64,000 bases of DNA from Lachnospiraceae bacterium (lineage in GTDB: Bacteria; Bacillota; Clostridia; Lachnospirales; Lachnospiraceae), in contig JAGBKB010000036.1 in assembly GCA_017934175.1 (NCBI GenBank), positions 34,601-98,600 of the forward strand, written 5' to 3'. Positions 9,605-19,830 of the stretch are shown here, piece after piece. The translations under genes were made by a program, and so were the position numbers. How positions within the stretch are numbered: the stretch's first letter is position 1; each line of letters starts with the position of its first letter. The notes beneath the pieces were generated by a model that saw only the letters and a program-made list of their open reading frames with translations, searched no databases and had not been told where the DNA came from.

Positions 9605-9672
9605 TTTTCTCACTCCCTTCTTTGTATAAATTATAACAAAAAATATATAATTTGTAAATATATAACTTTGCT

Positions 9673-12105
9673 TTACTTTCTTAATTCAATTCCAAGGGTA
9701 TTTAACCCATCTACAATTTTTTTGATAGCAGAATCCACTTCTTCATCAGTAAGACTTCTATCATTTGCTCCAAATGACAAATTGTAAGCAATAGACTTAA
9801 ATCCATTTGCAACTTGTGTGCCTTCATATATATCAAATAATTCAAAATTATTAAGTAATTTGCCACCTTTTTCTTTGAATACATTTTCAATTTTATCTAC
9901 AGTAATATCTTTTGGGACTGTCATAGATAAGTCTCTATCTGATTTAGGGAATTTACTTATCTCTACATATTTACATGTCAAGTCAGATTTTGCAATTATA
10001 TTCTTTATATCTAATTGCAAAATATAGACTTTAGAGCCTATTTCATAATCTTTTGTAACAATTTCATGAACCTCACCAACATATCCAACTAACAAATCAT
10101 CAATAAATATATTTGCAGTTCTTCCTGGATGCATATATGAAATGTTCTCATTTTTTACAAACGATACATTACCAACTACATGAGATTTTGTCAGTATCTC
10201 TTCTGCGAAGCCCTTAAATACATAAAAATCTATATCTTTGCCATAGGCTCCCATAATAAATGTTTTTCTCTCATCTGGTAAAACCTCTATGTTTTTATCA
10301 AGTGGTAAATAAATATTGGCAAGTTCAAATAATTTTGCAGTTTTAATTCTTCTATTATAGTTTATAGATAATGACTTAAGAATACCATTTACAAGTTGAG
10401 TTCTCATAACTTGAAAATCTTCACCAAGTGGATTTAATATAGTTATAAAGTTTCTTTCCTTATCATCACTCTTATATAAAAGCATATCATATACTTTTTT
10501 AGATTCAAAAGAATAATTCATCGCTTCATTAAATCCATTGAAAATAGCAATATCCATAGCATTTTGTTCTATGATATCTTGCTTTGTTTTTGTATGAGGC
10601 ATAATACTTACATTTGGTAGAGTTTCATCTGCCTTATCATATCCATAGAATCTCATAACTTCTTCAGCAATATCAGCAAAATTATTTATATCTTTTCTGA
10701 TGGTTGGAACATTAATTGTCATAGTGTCGCCATTTAAATCTGTTTTTAAATCTATCTTATCAAGAATCTCTTTCATTATTTTGCTATCAATATTAGTTCC
10801 AAGTAAACTATTAACTTTTGAAACCGACACTTCAATATTCTTATTTACATTTTTATTCTCATCTGGATATACATAAATAAAGTTTTCACATATTTCTCCA
10901 CATTTCAAATCTTCTATAAGCGAGCAGGCTCTATTAATTGCCTTTATAGCATTATTTGGGTCAAGTCCCTTTTCAAATAAATTTGATGCTTCAGTTCTAA
11001 GTCCAAGTTTTTTTGCACTAAGTCTTATATTAGTTCCATTAAAACTTGCGGCTTCCAGCAAAAGGTTTTTACAAGAATCTGTAATCATTGAGTTTTCTCC
11101 ACCCATTATACCACCAAGTCCTATTACTCCAACTCCATCACATATTGTAAGCATACTGTCATCAAGTTCACGGACTTGTCCATCAAGTGTAGTAAACTTA
11201 TCACCATTTTTTGCTCTCTTAACTACAATCTTTTTTCCACGTATTGTATCATAATCATATGCATGCATTGGCTGACCGTATTCCATCATTACAAAGTTAG
11301 TTATATCTACAATATTATTAATTGGTCTTATACCTACAGCACGAAGACAATCTTTAAGCCACTCTGGAGAATCTTCAATTTTAATATTTTTAACAAATCT
11401 TGTTGAAAATAATGGACATAAATCTTTATCTTTAACCTCTATTTCTATATATTTATCATCTTTAAATGATGGCTTAAATGTTGTTTTTGGCTCATAAAAC
11501 TTTTTATTAAATGTAGCCGCAACTTCTTTTGCAATACCAATGATGCTATAACAATCTATACGATTTGAAGTAATCTCAAAATCATATAAAGTGTCATCTA
11601 AATGTAAAACTTTTATTGCATCATCACCAGGTTTGCAGGCAATATTTGACATATCAAAAATACCTTCATTATTTCCACCATATAAATCAGCAGGTCTACC
11701 AAGTTCACCAATTGAACAAAGCATACCATATGATTCAACGCCACGAAGTTTACCAGCCTTTATTACTATGCCATTTGGATATTCATTACTGTCATGTGCA
11801 GATGCTGCCACTTTACCTCCTACAAGAACAGCAGGACAAAGCATTCCCTCGTATACATTCGGTGCACCAGTAACAATTTGTATAGTATCATTTCCAGTAT
11901 TAACTTTACAAATAAGCAATTTATCAGCATTTGGATGTTTTTCAATTTTTTCAATTTTTACAACAACTATTTTTTCAAGATTTTTATCCAGTTTTTCATA
12001 TGTTTCAATTTTTGTTCCAGTCAAAGTTATGCTTTCAGCAAACTCTTTCCCTGAAACATCTAAATCTTTAACATAATATTTTAAAAATTTATCTGACGCT
12101 TTCAT
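9673..12105 (-). CDS. pheT: Phenylalanyl-tRNA synthetase beta subunit
   Basis: PheT is the editing and tRNA-binding subunit of the (alpha beta)2 enzyme that charges tRNA-Phe. The 810-residue product shows the N-terminal OB-fold tRNA-binding domain (about 40-150), the B3/B4 editing domain (about 210-400, including [10 protein letters not shown]), the B5 domain, and the C-terminal ferredoxin-like anticodon-binding domain ([13 protein letters not shown] near 715). The start was set at the ATG at 12105, which follows AGGTGATATT; an upstream ATG at 12132 lies within the end of pheS and lacks this site. It is 19 bases after pheS. Confidence 0.97.
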   Translation of the reverse strand: MKASDKFLKYYVKDLDVSGKEFAESITLTGTKIETYEKLDKNLEKIVVVKIEKIEKHPNADKLLICKVNTGNDTIQIVTGAPNVYEGMLCPAVLVGGKVAASAHDSNEYPNGIVIKAGKLRGVESYGMLCSIGELGRPADLYGGNNEGIFDMSNIACKPGDDAIKVLHLDDTLYDFEITSNRIDCYSIIGIAKEVAATFNKKFYEPKTTFKPSFKDDKYIEIEVKDKDLCPLFSTRFVKNIKIEDSPEWLKDCLRAVGIRPINNIVDITNFVMMEYGQPMHAYDYDTIRGKKIVVKRAKNGDKFTTLDGQVRELDDSMLTICDGVGVIGLGGIMGGENSMITDSCKNLLLEAASFNGTNIRLSAKKLGLRTEASNLFEKGLDPNNAIKAINRACSLIEDLKCGEICENFIYVYPDENKNVNKNIEVSVSKVNSLLGTNIDSKIMKEILDKIDLKTDLNGDTMTINVPTIRKDINNFADIAEEVMRFYGYDKADETLPNVSIMPHTKTKQDIIEQNAMDIAIFNGFNEAMNYSFESKKVYDMLLYKSDDKERNFITILNPLGEDFQVMRTQLVNGILKSLSINYNRRIKTAKLFELANIYLPLDKNIEVLPDERKTFIMGAYGKDIDFYVFKGFAEEILTKSHVVGNVSFVKNENISYMHPGRTANIFIDDLLVGYVGEVHEIVTKDYEIGSKVYILQLDIKNIIAKSDLTCKYVEISKFPKSDRDLSMTVPKDITVDKIENVFKEKGGKLLNNFELFDIYEGTQVANGFKSIAYNLSFGANDRSLTDEEVDSAIKKIVDGLNTLGIELRK

Positions 12106-12124
12106 AATATCACCTAAATGTCCT

Positions 12125-13144
12125 TTAATCAAATTGACTTAAGAAACGCACATCATTTTCATATAAAAGTCTCATGTCATCAATCTCATATTTGAGAAGT
12201 GCGAGTCTCTCAATTCCCATACCAAATGCAAAACCTTGACATTTATCTTTATCAAGACCACATAGTTCATATACTCTTGGATTGACCATTCCACAACCTA
12301 AAATCTCAATCCATCCCTCACCTTTACAAAACCTACAGCCTTTGCCACCACATTTAAAACAACTTACATCCATTTCAGCACTTGGCTCTGTAAATGGGAA
12401 ATGATGAGGTCTAAATCTTGTCTTTATATCTTCTCCAAAAAATGATTTTGCAAATGTAGTAAGTGTACCTTTTAAATCAGCAAATGAAATATTATCAGAC
12501 ACCACAAGCCCCTCTATCTGGTGAAATGTAGGCGAATGAGTTGCATCAACTGAATCAGACCTAAACACTCTTCCTGCCGAAATTATACATATAGGCAATT
12601 TGCCTTTTTCCATAACTCTTGCTTGAACAGGGCTGGTTTGTGTTCTAAGTAACACTTTATCATTTATATAAAATGTATCTTGCTCATCTCTTGCTGGGTG
12701 TCCTTTTTCTATATTTAATTTTTCAAAATTGTATTCATCATATTCAATTTCAGGACCAGTGACTACAGTATAACCCATTTTTTCAAATATATCTTTTACA
12801 TCATTAAAAACTATAGTGCATGGATGTAAATGGCCAATGCCTACTTTTTTTGAAGGCAAAGTTACATCTATAGACTCCATCTTTAATTTTTCATTTAAAA
12901 TAGCAGCATTAAATGATTTTTGTCTCTCTCTAATCAACTCATCAATAGAAACTTTAGCATCATTAATTATTTTACCAAGTTTTTTTCTATCTTCTTCTGC
13001 CATATCTCTAAAAGTCTGCATGATAGCGGTTATTTCACCTTTTTTGCCTAAATAATTAACCTTGATATCATCCAATTCTTTTAATGAAGTTGCTTCTTTA
13101 ATTTTAGTTATTGCTTTTTCTTTTAATTCTTCAATGTTTATCAT
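12125..13144 (-). CDS. pheS: Phenylalanyl-tRNA synthetase alpha subunit
   Basis: PheS is the catalytic subunit that activates phenylalanine. The 339-residue protein has the N-terminal coiled-coil (about 1-85) and the class II catalytic core: HPTFHQIEGLVV (motif 2 region) and GMGIERLALLKY near the C-terminus (motif 3). Residues HLHP near 110 and FRPHHFPFTEPSAE are typical. It is followed by pheT. No T-box leader (AGGGTGG-type antiterminator) was found upstream; instead the 150-base gap contains three hairpins of unclear role. Confidence 0.97.
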   Translation of the reverse strand: MINIEELKEKAITKIKEATSLKELDDIKVNYLGKKGEITAIMQTFRDMAEEDRKKLGKIINDAKVSIDELIRERQKSFNAAILNEKLKMESIDVTLPSKKVGIGHLHPCTIVFNDVKDIFEKMGYTVVTGPEIEYDEYNFEKLNIEKGHPARDEQDTFYINDKVLLRTQTSPVQARVMEKGKLPICIISAGRVFRSDSVDATHSPTFHQIEGLVVSDNISFADLKGTLTTFAKSFFGEDIKTRFRPHHFPFTEPSAEMDVSCFKCGGKGCRFCKGEGWIEILGCGMVNPRVYELCGLDKDKCQGFAFGMGIERLALLKYEIDDMRLLYENDVRFLSQFD

Positions 13145-13183
13145 ATTTACCTTTTAAATTAATAACTAATTTATATAATAGTC

Positions 13184-13210
13184 GTAGAGGCGGATACTCT
13201 CCGCCTCTAC
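13184..13210 (-). repeat. Strong hairpin between rplT and pheS
   Basis: GTAGAGGCGGA and TCCGCCTCTAC form a perfect 11-bp stem with a 5-base loop. It is followed by GACTATTA on the minus strand and AGTTTTG on the plus strand, so neither side has a proper U-tract. It is the most stable structure in the 151-base gap (13145-13295). Weaker inverted repeats (TTGCTTAT/ATAAGCAA and ATTGC/GCAAT) lie just upstream. It may mark the end of the infC operon or be a pheS leader element. Confidence 0.6.
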
Positions 13211-13295
13211 AGTTTTGATAATTGCACAGCGGCAATTTTCATTATAATTGTTGCTTATAATATCAATATCATAAGCAATACAAATTATATTTAAA

Positions 13296-13652
13296 TTATT
13301 TAATATTTTGTTTAGCAGTCTCAGCTAATTTTGCAAATGCTTTTTCATCAGATACTGCAAGTTCAGCAAGCATCTTTCTATTTAATATTACATTTGCTTT
13401 CTTAAGACCATACATAAATTTGCTGTATGAAATATCATTAAGTCTACATGCTGCATTGATTCTTGTTATCCATAACTCTCTAAATTGTCTTTTTCTCTCT
13501 TTTCTACCTCTATAAGATTCAGTGAGTGCTCTCATTACACTTTGTTTAGCAACTCTATATTGTTTAGACCTTGAGCCTCTAAATCCTTTTGCGAGTTTTA
13601 AAACTTTTTTATGCTTTCTTTTGGCATTCATACCGCCTTTAATTCTTGCCAT
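13296..13652 (-). CDS. rplT: Large ribosomal subunit protein bL20
   Basis: bL20 binds 23S rRNA early in 50S assembly and, in Firmicutes, represses its own operon by binding the infC leader. The 118-residue product is full length and begins with [20 protein letters not shown], with the conserved [20 protein letters not shown] in the middle. It is the third gene of infC-rpmI-rplT and has a strong GGAGGAGAT ribosome-binding site. Confidence 0.98.
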   Translation of the reverse strand: MARIKGGMNAKRKHKKVLKLAKGFRGSRSKQYRVAKQSVMRALTESYRGRKERKRQFRELWITRINAACRLNDISYSKFMYGLKKANVILNRKMLAELAVSDEKAFAKLAETAKQNIK

Positions 13653-13686
13653 AATTATCTCCTCCTACTTTTAAAATATTACCACA

Positions 13687-13890
13687 TTATAAATATGGCA
13701 TAATCTTCTTCATTGTCTTTACATTTGTCTTATCAACAACTACATCTTTTCTAAGATTTCTTTTTCTTTTAGTAGTCTTTTTGTTAAGGATGTGAGATTT
13801 ATTTGCTTTCATTCTGACAAGTTTACCTGTTCCTGTTTTCTTAAATCTCTTAGCAGCAGACTTACTAGTTTTCATTTTGTAATTTTTCAT
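13687..13890 (-). CDS. rpmI: Large ribosomal subunit protein bL35
   Basis: bL35 is a small basic 50S protein. [19 protein letters not shown] is the family signature, followed by [17 protein letters not shown]. The start is taken at the ATG at 13890, which has a GGAGGCAAAT site and gives 67 residues. A longer open frame reaching into the end of infC lacks a site and adds non-conserved residues. It lies 13 bases after infC. Confidence 0.97.
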   Translation of the reverse strand: MKNYKMKTSKSAAKRFKKTGTGKLVRMKANKSHILNKKTTKRKRNLRKDVVVDKTNVKTMKKIMPYL

Positions 13891-13903
13891 ATTTGCCTCC
13901 CAA

Positions 13904-14416
13904 TTACTTTTTAGGTGCGAGCACAAGACTCATATTTCTACCTTCTGCTTTAGAAGGTTTCTCAATATTAGAGCAATCTGAAAGTTCATTTGCAAAATCA
14001 GTAAGTATATGTTCAGAATCTTTCATATGAGCCATCTCTCTACCTCTAAATCTCAATGTTACTTTTAATTTATGCCCACTGGTCAAAAACTTTCTACCAG
14101 CATTTATCTTTGTATTTAAATCATTAGTATCAATATTTGGTGTCATTCTAATCTCTTTAAGTTCAACTTGTTTCTGATTTTTTTTGGCTTCTTTTTCTTT
14201 CTTCATCAGTTCATAGCGATATTTTCCGAAATCAATAATTTTACAAACTGGTGGATTTGCATTTGGTGAAATTTTTACTAAATCAAGTTCCATTTCAGCG
14301 GCTTTATTATATGCCTCTCTACTTGACATAATACCAAGTTGTTCACCCGTTGGACCTATTACTCTAACTTCAGAATCTCTTATCCTATCATTAATTTGTA
14401 TGTCTCTTTCGTTTAT
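13904..14416 (-). CDS. infC: Translation initiation factor IF-3, probable AUA start
   Basis: IF-3 binds the 30S subunit, prevents premature subunit joining and discriminates against non-standard start codons. The product has the N-domain ([19 protein letters not shown], then [19 protein letters not shown]), a basic linker and the C-domain ([12 protein letters not shown]). Upstream ATGs at 14446 and 14437 are in frame but have no ribosome-binding site and extend beyond the usual N-terminus. A strong AAAGGTGA site (14421-14428) is instead positioned 5 bases before an ATA codon at 14416, where the protein aligns with the normal IF-3 start (170 residues). infC commonly uses rare start codons as an autoregulatory device (AUU in E. 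coli). The family is certain; the ATA start is a well-supported inference. Confidence 0.93.
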   Translation of the reverse strand: MNERDIQINDRIRDSEVRVIGPTGEQLGIMSSREAYNKAAEMELDLVKISPNANPPVCKIIDFGKYRYELMKKEKEAKKNQKQVELKEIRMTPNIDTNDLNTKINAGRKFLTSGHKLKVTLRFRGREMAHMKDSEHILTDFANELSDCSNIEKPSKAEGRNMSLVLAPKK

Positions 14417-14546
14417 AACTTTCACCTTTCCTTTCATATATGCCATAAAGGCAAAAAAATAGTGGACATAAAGATGACCACCTTAAAAAACTATAGTACC
14501 GAAGTCGCTTTTGCTCCTTGGTGAGATGTGGACATCTTCTTTTAAC
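14417..14546 (-). promoter_or_regulatory. infC operon leader, probable L20-type autoregulatory element
   Basis: The ~130-base leader between the infC promoter and the start codon folds into local hairpins. One (GTGGTCAT...ATGTCCAC, about 14456-14477) is followed by ATTTTTTT on the minus strand, forming an attenuator-like terminator. An upstream segment (GATGTCCACATC) can pair alternatively with the same bases. In Firmicutes, infC-rpmI-rplT leaders bind L20 and attenuate transcription, so this is the likely role. Assignment rests on position and structure, not a covariance-model search. Confidence 0.6.
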
Positions 14547-14552
14547 TCATTT

Positions 14553-14581
14553 ATTTTACTAAAAAAAAGTTTTCTTGTCAA
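14553..14581 (-). promoter_or_regulatory. Promoter of the infC-rpmI-rplT operon
   Basis: A consensus -35 TTGACA (14576-14581) and -10 TAAAAT (14553-14558) on the minus strand are separated by 17 bases. Transcription would start near 14546. Confidence 0.7.
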
Positions 14582-14606
14582 GTTCAATTATTTTATGTTA
14601 TGCCGC

Positions 14607-15101
14607 TTATCTTCTTCCTCTTCCAAAAAACAAGTAAAAAAGTGCTAAAACAAGTAAAAAGCCTATTGGACCACTAAATGCTATTGTGCCAACCCCATAA
14701 GCAAGGTTACCCATAAATCTTAATATACTATATATTATTATAAATATCACAAGTCCAAAAATAATGCATCCTATAGTATTATTATTATTTACATATCCAC
14801 TAAACTCTCTATTATATCTATTTTGGCTGTTAGAATTAGCATTATTTGACTGATAATCATTTTTATTTTCATTATCAGTTGTACTATCTGTAATAACATC
14901 ACTGCCACTTACAGTCTTAATTGTTTTTGCAATAAGTCTTGGGTCACCTAATTCATCTATAACTTCTTTTTCTGTTCTACCTTTATTTATTTCATCAGAA
15001 ATATACTTATCGTAATAGTCAAGTTGCTCTTTTATCGCATCTTTTTCTAATGATAATTCTAATGAATTCCTTAAAGTTTTTAAAAAGTCTTCTCTACTCA
15101 T
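14607..15101 (-). CDS. HAAS/DUF1700-domain membrane protein
   Basis: The N-terminal ~65 residues (MSREDFLKTLRNSLE ... KGRTEKEVIDELGDPRLIAKTI) match the HAAS/DUF1700 alpha-helical signalling domain. This is followed by an Asn/Ser-rich linker (about 75-105) and two closely spaced hydrophobic segments (about 108-127 and 135-160), ending GRGRR. HAAS proteins are often paired with PadR-type regulators and act at the membrane; no PadR gene is adjacent here. The gene begins 12 bases after aspS and is probably co-transcribed with it. Its precise function is unknown. Confidence 0.7.
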   Translation of the reverse strand: MSREDFLKTLRNSLELSLEKDAIKEQLDYYDKYISDEINKGRTEKEVIDELGDPRLIAKTIKTVSGSDVITDSTTDNENKNDYQSNNANSNSQNRYNREFSGYVNNNNTIGCIIFGLVIFIIIYSILRFMGNLAYGVGTIAFSGPIGFLLVLALFYLFFGRGRR

Positions 15102-15113
15102 AATCTTCTCTAA

Positions 15114-16901
15114 TTAATCATTTTTAATATCTACTTTTATAGAAAGTTCTTTTAGTTGTTTATCATCAACTTTACTTGGAGTTTTTACCATTAGACAACT
15201 TGCATCTTTTGTCTTAGGGAATGCGATTACTTCTCTTATAGATTTTGCTTTAGCCATAAGCATAACTACTCTATCAAGTCCATATGCAAGTCCACCATGA
15301 GGAGGCACACCATATTTAAATGCATCTAACAAGAATCCAAATTGTTCATGAGCCTTTTCTTTTGTAAATCCTAAAATTTCAAACATTCTTTCTTGAATCT
15401 CTGGTTGATGTATTCTAATAGACCCACCACCTATCTCATTTCCATTCAAAACTATATCATATGCTTTTGCGCGGCAATTTTCAGGATTCTTAAAGAAATC
15501 TTCTACATCCTCATCCATTACCATAGTAAATGGATGGTGCATAGCAACAAGCCTATTTTCTTCTTCACTATATTCAAATAGTGGGAATTCTGTTACCCAT
15601 AAAAAATTAAACTTTTTTTCATCTATAAGCCCAAGTTCTTCTCCAAGTTTAAGTCTAAGTGCACCAAGAACTGCCCACACAACTTTCTTTTTATCAGCAG
15701 CAAATAATAATAAATCACCTTTTTCGCCACCCATAGCACTTACAAGATTATTAAGTTCATTTTCTGTCATAAACTTACTAAATGATGATTTATATGTGCC
15801 ATCTTCTTCTATAGAAAGATATGCAAGTCCTTTAGCACCATAATCTTTTGCATAATCAACAAGTGCATCAATTTTCTTTCTTGGCATAGTAGCCTCACCC
15901 TTTACACAGAGACCTTTTACTACACCACCATCTTTTACAGCATTTGCAAATACACCAAAACCACAATCTTTCACTACATTAGTTACATCAATTAATTTCA
16001 TATCAAATCTTGTGTCAGGTTTGTCAGAGCCATAATCATTCATAGCATCTATCCATTTCATTCTTTGAATAGGAAGTTGCAAATCATAATCTAAAACTTC
16101 TTTAAATAAATATTTTAAAAACCTTGAGTTCACATCTATTACATCTTCTATATCTACAAATGATAATTCCATATCAATTTGTGTAAACTCTGGTTGTCTA
16201 TCGGCACGTAAATCTTCATCTCTATAACATCTTGCAAGTTGAAAATATCTATCCATTCCAGCGACCATAAGAAGTTGTTTATAAAGTTGTGGACTTTGTG
16301 GCAAAGCATAAAAGCACCCAGGATTTACACGAGAAGGAACAAGATAATCACGAGCACCCTCTGGTGTTGATTTACAAAAAGTTGGAGTTTCTATTTCTAT
16401 AAAGCCTTCATCAGACAAAAACTTCCTTGTGAGCACAGTAACTTTAGACCTTAACATAAGATTCTTTTGAAGTGGTGCTCTTCTTAAATCAAGATATCTA
16501 TATTCAAGTCTTAACTCTTCACGAGTAGGGATTTCGTCTTCAATTGGAAATGGCAAAACATCAGAAGTTGACAAGATACGAAGTTCATTTGGGATAACTT
16601 CAATAGTACCAGTTAATAGTTTTTCATTTATATCAGATCTTTTTTGCACAACTCCCTTAACTGCTACAACATACTCAAATTTTAATTCTTTTGCCTTATC
16701 AAATATTGCCTTATCTGTAGTTGCCTCATCAAATACAACTTGTATGAGCCCTGACCTGTCGCGAACATCAGTAAATATAAGAGACCCTTTATTTCTTGAC
16801 CTCTCTACCCATCCCATTACAACTACTTCTTTTCCAATATCACTTTCACTAAACTCTGCACACCTTTTTGTTCTTTTTAAACCTTTAATACTTTCTGCCA
16901 T
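15114..16901 (-). CDS. aspS: Aspartyl-tRNA synthetase
   Basis: AspS charges tRNA with aspartate. The 595-residue protein is of the long bacterial type: N-terminal OB anticodon-binding domain (about 15-110), class II motif 1 and 2 regions (ARCYRDEDLRADRQPEFTQI), the bacterial GAD insertion domain (about 290-410), and motif 3 (GGLAYGLDRVVMLMA). Whether it is discriminating (AspRS) or also charges tRNA-Asn cannot be told by eye. It is followed closely by the HAAS gene and preceded by hisS. Confidence 0.97.
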   Translation of the reverse strand: MAESIKGLKRTKRCAEFSESDIGKEVVVMGWVERSRNKGSLIFTDVRDRSGLIQVVFDEATTDKAIFDKAKELKFEYVVAVKGVVQKRSDINEKLLTGTIEVIPNELRILSTSDVLPFPIEDEIPTREELRLEYRYLDLRRAPLQKNLMLRSKVTVLTRKFLSDEGFIEIETPTFCKSTPEGARDYLVPSRVNPGCFYALPQSPQLYKQLLMVAGMDRYFQLARCYRDEDLRADRQPEFTQIDMELSFVDIEDVIDVNSRFLKYLFKEVLDYDLQLPIQRMKWIDAMNDYGSDKPDTRFDMKLIDVTNVVKDCGFGVFANAVKDGGVVKGLCVKGEATMPRKKIDALVDYAKDYGAKGLAYLSIEEDGTYKSSFSKFMTENELNNLVSAMGGEKGDLLLFAADKKKVVWAVLGALRLKLGEELGLIDEKKFNFLWVTEFPLFEYSEEENRLVAMHHPFTMVMDEDVEDFFKNPENCRAKAYDIVLNGNEIGGGSIRIHQPEIQERMFEILGFTKEKAHEQFGFLLDAFKYGVPPHGGLAYGLDRVVMLMAKAKSIREVIAFPKTKDASCLMVKTPSKVDDKQLKELSIKVDIKND

Positions 16902-16952
16902 TTCATTTCTCCTAATACAATTAAATATTACATATTAAAATCAAATAACTAC

Positions 16953-18281
16953 TTAAATATTATATGTTTCAAATTCAGTATACCCTAAAGTTTCTAATTT
17001 TTCACACTGAAACTTCTTATTTTTTGCAAGTTCAGCAATATATACTATATTGCCATTATTTCGTTCAACTAAGGCTTTTTTAATAATATCAGCTTTTTTA
17101 TCTATAGGCATACCCTTTTCAACGAGATAAGCAATCTTTTTTATAGTACTTGGAATCTTAAAATCATCATCAAGATAAATTCCTATAATTCTCTCAAATC
17201 CAATTGATATTCCAAGAGCAGGCACATCTTGACCGATAAATTTACTAACCATATTGTCATATCGACCGCCACCACCAACTGAACCTGAAAACTTTTCTGA
17301 TTTAATTTCAAATATAGGTCCTGTGTAGTATCCCATTCCTCTAACAAGTGTTGGATTAAAATTGATTTTTACATCAATATTTTTTATAACTGTTTCAATT
17401 ATTTCTATTAAATTATTGCATATTTTTCTTAATTCTAAATCTAAATCATTATTGCTTATATTGGCATCTGCACCATTCTTTCCTACAATTTTTGATAATA
17501 AACTATTAATTGCTTCTACTGCATTATTATTATGTGTTTCACCTATAGAATTATTTGGTGCTGATATATTTTCTAATAGTGAATTGAACTTATCAATAGT
17601 TTCTTCCTTATAACCTTTTTCAAGTAACTCTTTTTTTACGCCATCAAATCCTATTTTATCAAGTTTATCTAAAGTAATGCAAACTGTCTCAAAATCACAG
17701 TCAGGGAAACCAGCGTACATAGTCATTGATTTCAAAATTCTTCTGTCATTTATATCAAAAGAAAAATTATATTTATCAAAACCAATTTCTTTGAGAAGTG
17801 TTGATGTAGCAAGAAGTGTCTCTATCTCACCAAGATTTGTTGCTTCGCCTAATGTATCTATATCACATTGACAAAACTGTCTAAACCTTCCCTTTTGAGG
17901 GCGGTCTGCCCTATACACATTCCCAATTTGCATAGCCTTAAATGGCATAGTCAATTTGTCTTTATTATTTGAATAAAACCTACAAAGTGGTACAGTCAAA
18001 TCGTAGCGAAGCCCTGAATCAACAATTTCATTCATATTTCCTGCTTCAAATGCTTTATCAAGTTTTTCGCCTCTCTTCAAAATCTTAAATATTAACTTTT
18101 CATTGTCCCAGCCTTGTTCGGATAAAAGATTTTCAATATGTTCAATGTTTGGTGTCTCAATTTCTGTAAAACCAAATCTACTATATACTTCTCTTATTTT
18201 TGAAAGAATAAATTGTCTAATTTCCATTTCACGTGGTTCTATATCTTTCATCCCATTTACAGGTGTTTTAATCATATTCAT
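16953..18281 (-). CDS. hisS: Histidyl-tRNA synthetase
   Basis: HisS is a class II synthetase that charges tRNA-His. The 442-residue product shows motif 1/early core (GMKDIEPREMEIRQFI ... GFTEIETPNIE), motif 2 region (GNVYRADRPQKGRFRQFCQ), the histidine-specific LVRGMGYYTGPIFE, motif 3 (ALGISIGFERI), and a short C-terminal anticodon-binding domain. It has a good GGGAGATG site and lies upstream of aspS, a common Firmicute arrangement. About 50 residues around 205-290 form the family's insertion. Confidence 0.97.
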   Translation of the reverse strand: MNMIKTPVNGMKDIEPREMEIRQFILSKIREVYSRFGFTEIETPNIEHIENLLSEQGWDNEKLIFKILKRGEKLDKAFEAGNMNEIVDSGLRYDLTVPLCRFYSNNKDKLTMPFKAMQIGNVYRADRPQKGRFRQFCQCDIDTLGEATNLGEIETLLATSTLLKEIGFDKYNFSFDINDRRILKSMTMYAGFPDCDFETVCITLDKLDKIGFDGVKKELLEKGYKEETIDKFNSLLENISAPNNSIGETHNNNAVEAINSLLSKIVGKNGADANISNNDLDLELRKICNNLIEIIETVIKNIDVKINFNPTLVRGMGYYTGPIFEIKSEKFSGSVGGGGRYDNMVSKFIGQDVPALGISIGFERIIGIYLDDDFKIPSTIKKIAYLVEKGMPIDKKADIIKKALVERNNGNIVYIAELAKNKKFQCEKLETLGYTEFETYNI

Positions 18282-18345
18282 AAATCATCTCCCTACTATG
18301 AAAATTGGGTTTTACAAACTATTTAATGTGTAACTTCTATAATTT

Positions 18346-19818
18346 CTATTTTGAGTATTTACTTAATAATTCTATTTTTTTGTCATATAGTTTTTGTGAC
18401 AAATCAACATATATCTCTTTTGGATTAGTAAGTCTTTTATTGTCATCATATAAAGTACCTAACTCATTTTCAAAATACTTTTTAGATTCAGTAACTGTTT
18501 TTTTCTCATATACAAGTTTACCATCTATAAAAATAGGTTTAAGCATTTTTTTTATTTTATATTTTCCTGGTTCCATAACTCTTTTCTTCCAAGTATTAAC
18601 TGGGTCAAAAAGTGTAAGTTCTTTATTTTCATCAATACTTTCATCATTAAATGTAATTAAATCAGCAAAAAGTTTATCATTTTCATCATACACTCTATAA
18701 ACTTCTTTATTACCAGGATTAGTTACCTTTTCAACATTTGAAGAAATCTTAAGTTTTGGATTAAATACCTTTTTTTCTTCATCATATACACTTGATAATT
18801 TATATACTCCTCCAAGTGTTGCTCCATTTCCAGTTATAAGTTTTGTTCCAACTCCATACAAACTTATTTTAGCACCTTGCATATTTAATGACATAATAAG
18901 GTTTTCATCTAAATCATTTGATGCACATATTACTGCATCTTTATACCCAGCATCATCAAGCATTTTTCTTGCAACTTTAGATAAGTATGCGAGGTCACCA
19001 CTATCAAGTCTTATTCCATACTTTTTACTTTTAATTCCTTTTTCCTTCATATAGTCAAATGTCTTAATAGCATTAGGAATACCAGATTTTAATGTGTCAT
19101 ATGTATCCACTAACAATATTGCCATATCTGGATATTTTGTTGCAAACTCTTTAAATGCAGTAAGTTCATTTTCAAATGACATAATCCAAGAATGAGCCAT
19201 TGTTCCAAGTGCAGGTATGTCATACATTTTTGCAGTTAAAACATTAGAAGTACCTATACAACCTGCTATGCATGCGGCCTTTGCTCCATAAATGGCAGCA
19301 TCAAAAGACATTGCACGTCTTAATCCAAACTCCATAACACCATAAGGTCTTGCCGCTTCACATATTCTATATGCTTTTGTGGCTATAAGAGTCTCATGAT
19401 TAAATGCACAGAGCATTGCCGATTCAATAAGTTGGGCTTGACTAATTGGTGCAACTATTTTTATAATTGGTTCTTTTTTATTAATTATGCTTCCCTCTTC
19501 AAATGAATACACCGAACCTTTCCATTTAAAATCTTTAAGATAAAGCAAAAACTCTTCATCAAATAAATTATATTGTCTTAAATACTCTATATCATCATCA
19601 TTAAACTTAAGGCTAACTAAATAATCAATAATTTCATTCAAACCACAAAATACTGCAAAACCATTGCCAAATGGATTGTTTCTATAAAAAACATCAAATG
19701 TTACTAACGGTTCATTCTTTTTTTCCGCTTTTGACAAACTAAAATAACCTTCCATCATAAGAAGTTCATAAAAATCTGTCAAAAGGGCAAGATTTCTTTT
19801 TGTGATTTCACTTAACAT
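18346..19818 (-). CDS. pncB: Nicotinate phosphoribosyltransferase
   Basis: This enzyme converts nicotinate and PRPP to nicotinate mononucleotide in NAD salvage. Family signatures include LLTDFYELLMMEGYF at the N-terminus, FGLRRAMSFDAAIYGAKAA, GTMAHSWIMSFENELTAF, and GIRLDSGDLAYLS near the active site. The ATG at 19818 follows GGAGAAAAAA, whereas an in-frame TTG at 19830 overlaps that site, so the ATG start (490 residues) is chosen. It lies 12 bases after the DUF711 gene. Confidence 0.95.
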   Translation of the reverse strand: MLSEITKRNLALLTDFYELLMMEGYFSLSKAEKKNEPLVTFDVFYRNNPFGNGFAVFCGLNEIIDYLVSLKFNDDDIEYLRQYNLFDEEFLLYLKDFKWKGSVYSFEEGSIINKKEPIIKIVAPISQAQLIESAMLCAFNHETLIATKAYRICEAARPYGVMEFGLRRAMSFDAAIYGAKAACIAGCIGTSNVLTAKMYDIPALGTMAHSWIMSFENELTAFKEFATKYPDMAILLVDTYDTLKSGIPNAIKTFDYMKEKGIKSKKYGIRLDSGDLAYLSKVARKMLDDAGYKDAVICASNDLDENLIMSLNMQGAKISLYGVGTKLITGNGATLGGVYKLSSVYDEEKKVFNPKLKISSNVEKVTNPGNKEVYRVYDENDKLFADLITFNDESIDENKELTLFDPVNTWKKRVMEPGKYKIKKMLKPIFIDGKLVYEKKTVTESKKYFENELGTLYDDNKRLTNPKEIYVDLSQKLYDKKIELLSKYSK

Positions 19819-19830
19819 TTTTTTCTCCAA

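Noticed and set aside
13145..13295. T-box leader for pheST
   Set aside because: No AGGGTGG-type antiterminator motif or specifier stem could be seen, and the strong hairpin has no U-tract.
14416..14446. ATG starts at 14446 and 14437 for infC
   Set aside because: Neither has a ribosome-binding site and both extend beyond the conserved IF-3 N-terminus.
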